From a virus: 64,000 bases of DNA. The stretch's first letter is position 1. The number at the start of each line of letters is the position of its first letter. The stretch spans positions 1 through 64,000 of the IMG/VR virus record IMGVR_UViG_3300030012_001696; one strand, written 5' to 3'. Under the pieces are notes generated by a model, which was given only the letters and a program-made list of their open reading frames with translations, was not told the DNA's origin and searched no databases. A program made the position numbers and the translations under genes. Positions 42,736 through 51,000 of the stretch are shown one piece after another.

Positions 42736-43913
42736 TATTTTACACTCTTTTGTCTATATATTATTGACATATCATTTATTTCAAAATCAGCTGATACATC
42801 TTGACCGCTTACATCTTCAAACTTCATACTAAATGTTTTAATATTATTTGCATTAGATTGTGTATATAATTCTATTACTGTAAAGTTAGCACTACCTACT
42901 ATGTTTGTTATTTGAGCACCAGAACTATCTACAAAATTATTAGTGTATCCGCCTCCGTCTACTGAATATTTAGGCAATACATTTGTGTTACCACCACTAG
43001 CACCTTTATACGTTAATTCTACTTTAATTACTTTCTTTTTAGCTTGTGTTCCAAAGTTTAATTCTTTTAATTGAACATTAAAGTTATTTATAGCTTCTGA
43101 AGAACTTGATTGCCAAGGAACAATAGTAGTTTGGTTTGCAGTATTTTCGTATCCATATATTAAACTACCATTCCACATATTTACTAAGTTTGTTTTATCT
43201 TCAGCGTTTAATCTAGCTGTTCCTTTTACCCAAGAACTTGTTACCATATCATAAACTAAAATGTCCCCACTATTGCTTGTAGCATTTTTAAATGACTTCA
43301 TAATAATTAATTGTTTTGACTTAGGAGAAAAACCTACCATTGTTTCTCCGTTTACATAAAAACTACTCCATAAAGATTCTGATATAAAACGTACACCTTC
43401 TTTTACAAATAAATCACCTACTTGTCTACCATTGTATAAATATACTCCATGTTCATTACACCAAGCTACACCATAATCTGTTTCACATACTGCATTGTGA
43501 TGAGATACGCCTTTGTGTTTGTGTGTAGCTTCTAAAAACTCTTGGCTTTTTGTTGCATTGATAATATATAGAGTGTTTTGTTTGTATTGTAATAATCTAT
43601 CTGCATATGTAGCTAGTCTAATAATTTCTTCACCATCATTAACTGCAACATCAATTCTTCTATCCATTGTAAAAGTATCAAATTGTCCAGCTCTAGACTT
43701 AAATACACTATCGCTTAGAATGCGTTCTTTGTTATGTTTATCAACTAATTTTACATTTCCTAAGTATAACCTTTGTCCAATTAAAACAGACGTTTTCCAT
43801 TTGATTTGTTTTATTAAATGTTCTTGCCTTAATCTTTTATTAGCTAAAGGAGGAAAATTAAAAGGAACTCCTAATCTATACTTGCCTGGATTCATTACTG
43901 CATAATTAGCCAT
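42735..43913 (-). CDS. Tail nozzle protein A, C-terminal polypeptide
   Basis: A 392-residue protein homologous to the last about 340 residues of the 709-residue nozzle at 53443-55572: DRLLQYKQNTLYIIN versus NRLLAYKQNKLYIIN, GVAWCNEHGVYLYNGRQ versus GVCWVNENGVYLYNGQS, and EINDMSIIYR versus EINDITIEYR. In module A the protein is encoded by two genes joined at TAATG, in module B by one. It would form the lower part of a short tail tube or nozzle. Confidence 0.7.
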   Translation of the reverse strand: MANYAVMNPGKYRLGVPFNFPPLANKRLRQEHLIKQIKWKTSVLIGQRLYLGNVKLVDKHNKERILSDSVFKSRAGQFDTFTMDRRIDVAVNDGEEIIRLATYADRLLQYKQNTLYIINATKSQEFLEATHKHKGVSHHNAVCETDYGVAWCNEHGVYLYNGRQVGDLFVKEGVRFISESLWSSFYVNGETMVGFSPKSKQLIIMKSFKNATSNSGDILVYDMVTSSWVKGTARLNAEDKTNLVNMWNGSLIYGYENTANQTTIVPWQSSSSEAINNFNVQLKELNFGTQAKKKVIKVELTYKGASGGNTNVLPKYSVDGGGYTNNFVDSSGAQITNIVGSANFTVIELYTQSNANNIKTFSMKFEDVSGQDVSADFEINDMSIIYRQKSVK

Positions 43914-45472
43914 TAGTATTCCCTTTCTTGTTGGTCTTCATCATAGTCAGGTGGAGCTGATAAACCACTATCAGCTATAGTCATATATTGTATATCACTA
44001 TCTGCTATAACGTTAAAGTTTTCATCTAACACTTGTACTCTAAATTCTCTATCTGTTCCTGGTCCTGGTAGTGTTAAAGGAACATAATACGTATCTACTG
44101 TAGTTCCTGGTGTACCAGATATACCAGTCTTTAATGCAATTTTACTTCCAGATGCACCTCCTACATATAAAGGAGATACTGCTCCACCCCAAACTCTTAA
44201 GAATCCAAACCTATTATCAAAGCCATTAGCTGAATTATTATTATCTAATTTAACTCTTAAAAATACATTACTATAAGATTTTCCTGCAGTACTAGAAGTA
44301 TAAGCAGTTCCACTATTCATCCAATCAGTTCCAGTGCCATCATTTTTATCATGAAACGACAAAGCTGTATTTTGTTGTATAGCATTATAAATTTGTATTC
44401 CTTCTTTTTGTGCAAAAAACTTTGGCGTAACATTTTGTTCAGCGCTATCACCTTGCCATTTGCCATGAGTAGTTTCATTTTGAGGGTCATATACATTCCA
44501 AAAATGTTTACCACCTTCTTTTAAATCTGTGTGCATTAAAAATATCCAATCATCATCTGCTTGTTCTTTAAAATAAAAGTTTAATCCAATTAAACGATTA
44601 TCTCCAAATATGTTATCTCCAGATAAAGATGTTGGTTTAGAACCAGCAGTTCCTACACCTAAAAATACTTGAAAAGAAATTTGCTCGTTATACAAAGGTA
44701 TAGAATCTTCTATTCTATTTACAAAGTCGCTATAAAATATTGATATTTCTCCTTCTTGATTACCTTGATAAATTGCTGTAGCACCAAAGGTAAAGTTTCC
44801 ATTCCACTCTCCACCCTCAGTAGTTTTATATCCTAAAATTAAACTACCTTTTTGTGAACTAATAGTAGAAGCATCAGGACTAGCGCTTTCTATATCTATT
44901 AATTTCATAGTTGCTCCTGATAAAGCATCAAGCTTACGAAGTTTTTGATTGCCGCTATCCCATTTAGTTATATCGTGTAGATTTGTAGAATTACCTCTAT
45001 CATCAGTCCAAAACAATGACTGGTCTATATATCCAAACCATTTACTATTTTGACTAAAAGAAGCATCTCCAATACGTAATAAACCATCACCATAATAATA
45101 ATTAGGTTTTATAGCACCATCAAATGTTACTTCATCAGACAAAAAACTAGGACTAGAACCATCTTTGTCTCTATAATAAAAACGAACTTTAGTGTTCGCT
45201 TTGTCATATACAGCTAAATAGTCATCTGGGTTATTAGCACTACCATGGTCGTAATCAGAAGAAAAATAATGTAAGCCATATCCAGGCTCAACATCAGCGG
45301 TAGCACCACTTGTAATAGCACTACCTTTATTTCCTAATCCTACTAGTCTACCTATTTTATGAGTAGATACACCATCAGCTTCACGTAAGTCTATATCACG
45401 TATATCTTTTGAGTCTGAGTTATCATGAATACCACCATGAAACCCTAGTATTTTATACTCTTTTTTTGGCAT
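43913..45472 (-). CDS. Tail nozzle protein A, N-terminal polypeptide
   Basis: A 519-residue protein. Its opening, YKILGFHGGIHDNSDSKDIRDIDLREADGVSTHKIGRL, parallels MLKLNDFSGGLNTKSSPRDVALNELTLCIN of the module B nozzle, a signature of short-tail nozzle or stabilisation proteins. Beta-rich thereafter. Its ATG lies three bases after the stop of the nine-residue Cys peptide, so re-initiation probably drives translation. It ends in TAATG with the C-terminal gene. Confidence 0.7.
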   Translation of the reverse strand: MPKKEYKILGFHGGIHDNSDSKDIRDIDLREADGVSTHKIGRLVGLGNKGSAITSGATADVEPGYGLHYFSSDYDHGSANNPDDYLAVYDKANTKVRFYYRDKDGSSPSFLSDEVTFDGAIKPNYYYGDGLLRIGDASFSQNSKWFGYIDQSLFWTDDRGNSTNLHDITKWDSGNQKLRKLDALSGATMKLIDIESASPDASTISSQKGSLILGYKTTEGGEWNGNFTFGATAIYQGNQEGEISIFYSDFVNRIEDSIPLYNEQISFQVFLGVGTAGSKPTSLSGDNIFGDNRLIGLNFYFKEQADDDWIFLMHTDLKEGGKHFWNVYDPQNETTHGKWQGDSAEQNVTPKFFAQKEGIQIYNAIQQNTALSFHDKNDGTGTDWMNSGTAYTSSTAGKSYSNVFLRVKLDNNNSANGFDNRFGFLRVWGGAVSPLYVGGASGSKIALKTGISGTPGTTVDTYYVPLTLPGPGTDREFRVQVLDENFNVIADSDIQYMTIADSGLSAPPDYDEDQQEREY

Positions 45473-45475
45473 TGA

Positions 45476-45505
45476 CTAGCATCCACATCCACATTCACAG
45501 TTCAT
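45476..45505 (-). CDS. Cysteine micropeptide MNCECGCGC, copy A
   Basis: A nine-codon frame with its own AGGAGG six bases ahead of the ATG. The peptide MNCECGCGC has four alternating cysteines. An identical peptide is encoded at the same place in module B (55573-55602) but with mostly different synonymous codons (here TGT, TGT, TGT, TGC and stop TAG), which argues for selection on the amino acids. It may bind a metal, be a coupling leader for the nozzle gene, or both. Confidence 0.7.
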   Translation of the reverse strand: MNCECGCGC

Positions 45506-45514
45506 GTTGCCCTC

Positions 45515-45667
45515 CTATTTCAATGCTTTTTTAACTTCAGCCCAAACTTCATCGTCTAGCTTATTATCAGACTTAGCAATAAAATAATCACCTAGTTTTA
45601 ATAATACAGCTTTTAGAATTTTTTCGCTTAAGAGGCTTGTAAGTAATTTACTAACTACAATATTCAT
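45515..45667 (-). CDS. Small helical protein (50 aa), copy A
   Basis: A 50-residue protein MNIVVSKLLTSLLSEKILKA..., ending KLDDEVWAEVKKALK; GGAG precedes the ATG. The 52-residue homologue at 55612-55770 shares LTSL..EK..KA, LGD, AKS.NKLDD..WAEVKK. Strongly amphipathic; it could be a membrane-active lysis or tail-associated peptide. It belongs to a four-gene cassette present twice. Confidence 0.68.
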   Translation of the reverse strand: MNIVVSKLLTSLLSEKILKAVLLKLGDYFIAKSDNKLDDEVWAEVKKALK

Positions 45668-45675
45668 ATTATCTC

Positions 45676-46059
45676 CTATTGAATTTCCTTTTTAATCTTA
45701 TCAAATACCTCTTTCTCATCAAATCTCATACTAATACCAGGTTCATATCTCATAACCTCTTTACCTTCTTTTAAAATAATAATAGTAGGAACAACTTTAA
45801 CTTTCCATTCTTTTTGTATAACTGCACCAATAGCTTTATTACTTAAATCTATTTCTGCTACATAACAAAGTTTAGCTAATTTTTCTACTTTAACTCTATT
45901 TGCATGATTCCAAGATGCGTTTACTTGGACTACTGCACATTTTTGTACATTTAACGCTTGTATTTCTTGAAAACTATTTAAGTTGACTGATTGTGAGTGC
46001 AACCAAGATAGTGACGAGAAGAGCGTTAATACCAAGTATGATATAAATTTGTTGTTCAT
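45676..46059 (-). CDS. Secreted thioredoxin-fold protein lacking CxxC, copy A
   Basis: A 127-residue protein. Residues 1-23 form a signal peptide (hydrophobic YLVLTLFSSLSWL, then small residues). The rest fits a thioredoxin fold: VVQVNASW, then NHANR where a CxxC motif is expected, and the cis-proline strand VVPTIIILKEGKEV. Redox cysteines are lost, so it is more likely a binding protein than a reductase. Only about 13 residues differ from the module B copy. Probably exported to the periplasm of the host. Confidence 0.75.
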   Translation of the reverse strand: MNNKFISYLVLTLFSSLSWLHSQSVNLNSFQEIQALNVQKCAVVQVNASWNHANRVKVEKLAKLCYVAEIDLSNKAIGAVIQKEWKVKVVPTIIILKEGKEVMRYEPGISMRFDEKEVFDKIKKEIQ

Positions 46060-46071
46060 TTGTAAACCTCA

Positions 46072-46368
46072 TTATTTGTTATTCATGTCTATAAGGGTTT
46101 CAGTGATAGCTCTTGTATCATCTTTAATGTCATCTACTTTTTCTTCAAGCTTATCTACTTTACCTTCTGTATTTAATATAGAATCACGAATCATTTGGTC
46201 TTTCAAATCATACTCCATACGTGATACTTCTGGTTCTGGTAGTTCTTTTGCAAGTTCTATTTCTGCTTGTAAAGAATACCACATACCGATTATCATTCCT
46301 ATAGTGACTACGATACTAATTCCAGTTTCTAAAGATAGTGTAAATTTTGTGTCTTTACCGACTTCCAT
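46072..46368 (-). CDS. Membrane-anchored coiled-coil protein, copy A
   Basis: A 98-residue protein with one membrane helix (residues about 16-33, GISIVVTIGMIIGMWYSL) and a charged coiled coil (residues about 50-90, KVDKLEEKVDDIKDD). This topology matches XhlA-type haemolysin/holin-associated or spanin-like proteins. It differs from the module B copy at only four residues. Located 13 bases before the secreted thioredoxin-like gene; together they look like a lysis or envelope-modifying pair. Confidence 0.7.
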   Translation of the reverse strand: MEVGKDTKFTLSLETGISIVVTIGMIIGMWYSLQAEIELAKELPEPEVSRMEYDLKDQMIRDSILNTEGKVDKLEEKVDDIKDDTRAITETLIDMNNK

Positions 46369-46398
46369 TGTATTCCCCTATTATTTTAAATTAAAGTA

Positions 46399-46416
46399 AG
46401 GGGGACTAAGCCCCCT
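46399..46416 (-). terminator. G/C hairpin between small genes
   Basis: AGGGGG (46399-46404) pairs with CCCCCT (46411-46416) around a six-base loop. On the minus strand it lies between the 54-residue gene and the membrane protein gene, followed by a moderately T-rich stretch. It may terminate part of the upstream fibre transcripts. The loop sequence resembles that of the hairpin at 60834-60854. Confidence 0.45.
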
Positions 46417-46422
46417 CCCTTT

Positions 46423-46587
46423 CTACTTTTCTTCTTTTGGAAGAGGTGGTATTACTTTAAATCCTTGTTCTTTCAAACCAGAAATATAATTGTGCATACC
46501 ACGTAATTCAGCTATTTGAGCTTCAATAGATTTTAGAGTATCCTCTAAATTCATTTCCTGTTGTTGCTCTACTTTTTCTTTAGCCAT
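46423..46587 (-). CDS. Small coiled-coil protein (54 aa)
   Basis: A 54-residue frame, MAKEKVEQQQEMNLEDTLKS..., with AAGGAG before the ATG at 46587. Heptad-like helix, then QGFKVIPPLPKEEK. It lies between the Hint-domain gene and the hairpin. Not recognised, but the spacing and ribosome-binding site support it. Confidence 0.6.
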   Translation of the reverse strand: MAKEKVEQQQEMNLEDTLKSIEAQIAELRGMHNYISGLKEQGFKVIPPLPKEEK

Positions 46588-46640
46588 TGTTTCTCCTTAT
46601 TTACTATTAATAGTATTAGAATTTATTACATAAATAGTAT

Positions 46641-47711
46641 TTATTCAAGTTCTGAATGAACTAATACGCCACCTGCGTAAAAATTATTGTTTTTTGTTAA
46701 TATTGTATATGTAGTGTCTTTGTCTGCTATATACTCAAACCTATGTATTTCTTTAGTGCCGTCTATCATTTGTATGCTATTGCCTACTTCTAATTGCTCA
46801 ACATCTAAATTGTATAAATCTTTACTCCTTTGCGGTCTATAACTAGCCATAGAGCCATCTGCTAAATAAATAGGGTGGTCTCTAGTAACTATTATATTTT
46901 TTAATTCATCATTATCATCATACATAACTTTAATTAAATTGTTATGTGCTACAAATAATGTATCTAATATTGGTACTTCTTCTATACTTTCTGTTTCAAA
47001 GTTATAAGAATATATAATATCACCATCATCTAAATCATATATACTTTTCATACCATCAGGAGTATTTACTAATATACTACCATGTATACAAAATCCACCA
47101 AATGCTTGGAATGTTATATTGCCAGTTATAGCTGCAGTATTAGCACCATTATTTACCAACGTAAAACTAAATGAACCTGTACCATCTTTATTAGAAGGTG
47201 TATGTTGCCAACCTGGTCTTAACTTTAATGTACCAGAATTAAAGCTACTTAATGAACTTTCTAATTGACTAATAGTAGATGCTCCACTTGTACTAGTACT
47301 TGGTGTGCTGCCGTCTGTAGTAAATTGAAACTTTAAATTACCAAATGGTCCACCACTGGTAGTAAAATTATTTACATCAACACCACCGCTACCACCAGAT
47401 AATGTTATTGTTGCAAAACTATTTGCCATATCAGTATCCCCAGCTTCTCCAGTACAATGTAATCCAGTGTTACCACTAATAGACCAAGATACTCCAGCGT
47501 CGTGGTCGTAACTATAAAACTCTGTCATTGAATGAGGTGCACTACCATCAGGTCTATCAGCACTTGCATTAGCTGTATTAATAGTGTGTCCATATAATGC
47601 ACCACTACCAGTAGATAAATTTTCTAATTCAGAATTAGCTCTATTACTAGCATAATCTAACTCAGTTAGTATCTGACTTATCTTTATTTCGCCTGATGAT
47701 TGTAAAGCCAT
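46641..47711 (-). CDS. Tail protein with C-terminal Hint domain
   Basis: A 356-residue protein. Residues 1-205 are fibre-like (MALQSSGEIKISQILTEL, later MTEFYSYD, a marine phage tail opening). Residues 207-356 form a Hint domain: catalytic C208 in GFCIHGSILVNTPDG, the block B motif T276-RDH279, and the end GGVLVH352-S353. Hint domains cleave their own chain at the cysteine; inteins end His-Asn, so His-Ser suggests N-terminal cleavage or BIL-type processing without full splicing. Start overlaps the stop of a 15-codon gene (TAATG). Confidence 0.78.
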   Translation of the reverse strand: MALQSSGEIKISQILTELDYASNRANSELENLSTGSGALYGHTINTANASADRPDGSAPHSMTEFYSYDHDAGVSWSISGNTGLHCTGEAGDTDMANSFATITLSGGSGGVDVNNFTTSGGPFGNLKFQFTTDGSTPSTSTSGASTISQLESSLSSFNSGTLKLRPGWQHTPSNKDGTGSFSFTLVNNGANTAAITGNITFQAFGGFCIHGSILVNTPDGMKSIYDLDDGDIIYSYNFETESIEEVPILDTLFVAHNNLIKVMYDDNDELKNIIVTRDHPIYLADGSMASYRPQRSKDLYNLDVEQLEVGNSIQMIDGTKEIHRFEYIADKDTTYTILTKNNNFYAGGVLVHSELE

Positions 47712-47758
47712 TATTTGCCCTTTATGCGATTAATTAATTTGATTAAATATGCAATCAT
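47711..47758 (-). CDS. Cationic 15-residue micropeptide
   Basis: ATGATTGCA...AAATAA encodes MIAYLIKLINRIKGK. Its start shares TAATG with the stop of the 81-residue gene and its stop shares TAATG with the start of the Hint gene, so it fills the gap exactly. The peptide is an amphipathic cationic helix like membrane-active peptides. It may act as a lysis or antimicrobial peptide or serve to couple translation. Confidence 0.55.
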   Translation of the reverse strand: MIAYLIKLINRIKGK

Positions 47759-48003
47759 TACTCAGCGTCTCTAATTGCTTTTAAATCAACTAATTCAGCA
47801 TCTACTTCAGTAAGCTGTGCTTCTAAACTAGCTTTATGTGCTTCTGCTTGTGATATAGCATTATCCACTGGTTGAACATCAGTGTAATCTACTACTTCTA
47901 CATCTTTACCTGAAGCATCTTGCATTGTTCTTGTATGTTTAATTTCTACCATTTTAGGTGAATCAACTGCTTCTTGTGTTTTTTCTGCGATTACTTTAGC
48001 CAT
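47758..48003 (-). CDS. Small coiled-coil tail protein (81 aa)
   Basis: An 81-residue protein with EIKHTRTMQDASGKDVEVVDYTD and a C-terminal coiled coil (AISQAEAHKASLEAQLTEVDAELVDL). Overlaps the end of the fibre gene by eight bases. Position directly after an S74 fibre suggests a fibre chaperone or assembly factor, as seen for tail fibre assembly proteins. Not recognised further. Confidence 0.55.
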   Translation of the reverse strand: MAKVIAEKTQEAVDSPKMVEIKHTRTMQDASGKDVEVVDYTDVQPVDNAISQAEAHKASLEAQLTEVDAELVDLKAIRDAE

Positions 48004-51000
48004 TTAACTTCTCCTTAAGTTCGTTTATTTGTTGTTGTTGTTCTTGTACTGCTTTTATTAATACTGAAGTTAGTTTAGCATAGTCTACTGTTTTGTGAGT
48101 ATCCTCACTATTTAATGTATCTACTTCTACTACTACTTCTGGTATAATCTTTTCTATCTCTTGTGCTATCACACCAATATCGTGTTGTCCATTTCTTTTG
48201 TCTTTCCAGTCAAATGATACTGGTCTAATATCTAGCACATCTTTTAATCCATAATTTAGATTTTCTACATTTTCTTTTAGTTTTGCGTCTGATGCAATAG
48301 TTGTAGAAAATGCTACTACATCACCATCAAATAATCCATTACCATCTTCATCTACTCTAAAACAAACATCTGTAATAGGTGCCGTTGCACTATTTGAAAT
48401 ACTTCCACTTTCTATATCTGTTCTACCCCAAAATAAGTACTTATCACTATTAATTAACATTCCGTGAGTATTAGTACTATTACCAGCTGACTTTAAGTAT
48501 GTATAATCTCCTAAGTTACTACCATAAGAATTATAAATAATATCGTGAGTAGGAGCATTAGACCAAGATGATATATTCATTCTTAATAAAGTACCATTTG
48601 TGTTAGCTTGATAATAACTATGAGCATATCCTATATTGTAGTATAAATTTGCCCAACCATTACCACTATTTAAAAAGTTAAATGCACTATTTCCATTACC
48701 CTTCATACGTAATGTGTTTGTTAATTCTCCTAATGCAAAATCATCTCCAGCTTGTACTGTTATTGCTCCACTAACTTTTAAATCAGATGTTCCTCCATCT
48801 GCTTGCACAACATACAGTTGAGAAGCTCCACTTGCTCTAATACCAGGAGCATTTGCGTAATTAGATGATGTACTACTATAAAAACCACCACCTTGATTAG
48901 TACCAGATTCGTAAGCAAAATAACTACCATCTACAATAGTACTAATTTGTGCATTCTTTTCTACAATACTAAATACACCACCATCGTGTTGTACTCCACA
49001 AACTCTTTCCCAACCATTGCTTCCTAAATCTCCTATCCAAGAACCTGTGCTTAATACTCCAGATGTACTATCTCCAGCATAAGAACTACCGTTAGCTACT
49101 GTTAAATTACCAGCAATATCTACATTACCATTATCTAGTCTAACGCTCATTTTTCTATAAGCAGTTCTATCGTTACCAGAATTATTTTTAAATGTTTTTG
49201 AACCTAAACTTGGAGAACTTGAACCTCCAGTAAAATCAATTCTATTAGCACCATTTTCTGTATTTATACCCCACTCAACGTGCGGTTCAAAGTCAGCAAA
49301 TATAATAGTATCACCTTCAGTTGTTGCTTGTTGTATTGCTATTGCTGCTCCTGAATCTCCAGTTCCTGAAGAATGTATAGTTACAGCTGGATAATTATTT
49401 GTAGCAAAAGTCTTCTTAATAGTGTTGCTACCGCTTCCTAAATCTATACTAGCTTCAACTAAACCATCAGTATAAGACAATGTATTAACATCTCTTGTCC
49501 ACATAAAATCAGAACCCCAACCATGTAAAGTTCCATCGTCTGCTGCCATATCCCAAAGTTCTACAAAATATAAAATATTATATGCATTTGCATGATTGTG
49601 ATATACTTTTAAATTACTTCCATCTACAACTGCAAGAGGGTGATTAGAACTACTACCTTTTCTAGAAACAAGGTGTAATTTCCAAGCTGAATTGTCTTGG
49701 TCATAAGTTAAAATATATACAGCTCCAGTATCTGTACCAGTACCAGTTGTATTTAAAGTAATTCTATATTGATAATTTACATGTAAAGTTGTTCCTAATT
49801 CAGTACTTAAAGTAATAGCTTGTCCATTTGAAGTACCAGCACCAGTTACAGTTACACTACCTCTATTATATTTTCTACCAGCAAATTCTATACTACCATC
49901 TACGTGTAGCAATTCTCCAATAGAGCTAGTTCCAATACCCACCCTATCAGTACTTGCATCAGTATATAATAAAGTATCATCGTTTTGTCCTTTAACAATA
50001 AAGTCGTAATTATCTCCACCATTATTAACAGTAAATCCTCTGTAATAATTATGTCTTGATGATTCATAAATATAAGCTAATTCATTACCACTTGAAGTCG
50101 GCAAATATTCGTGCCAAGCGTCTGTGTTCCAACTTGGTATTCCTATCCAACCATTAGCATTGTTATCTGTATTTCTAAACTCTATTCTTTGTGTAGCTGT
50201 TCCAGATAGTAATAAATAAGTAGCACTTCCTCCACCTACGCTTTCAAAATTACTACCAGTACCATAAAACTTAAAATCACCATCAGTGGCAATATCAAAT
50301 CTAGTAGCACTTGCAGTGTTATCCCATAGACTAAATTTATCTGCATTATTTACACCTAAATTATATTGTTGTGCGTCATTAAAATATTGTACTTGTGCAT
50401 TACCATTTGTTTTATCAGTTTCTAATCTTAAATACACATCATTAGATGCATCTTTTACGTGCAATCTAACATCAGGATTTGTTAATCCCATCCCAATGTT
50501 TCCACCATTTAAATAACTATTACCATTAACATTTAATTTTACTCTTGTTTCATAATTAGCGTTGTTTGTTGGGTCTGTTGCTTTATATAATAGAAAATAA
50601 CCACTACTACCACTACTAAAAAATCTTGCTGTTGGAACTGCTCCACCTTGTCCGTTTCTAGCAAAAGATATATCTTGTCCCCAACGATATGATTTAATTT
50701 GTAAATGGTCTCCCGCATTTATAATACCACCTGCGTCGTCGTATGTGCTAAACTCATACATAAATGCACTATTAGAAGTTGTTTGTCCTAAATATAAATT
50801 AACAGCTTCACTAGACGTTCCTCTAAATTGACCTATACCAGCAACATCAAGAGTTGCATTTGGCGATGAACGAAGAATACCAATTCTATTAGAACTTGCA
50901 TCTGCAAATAATAAATGAGCATTTGTATCACTTTCTACTCTAAAATCTACATTGCTTTGACTTTCATTTACTACTACTTGATAACCACTTGCTGCTTTTA

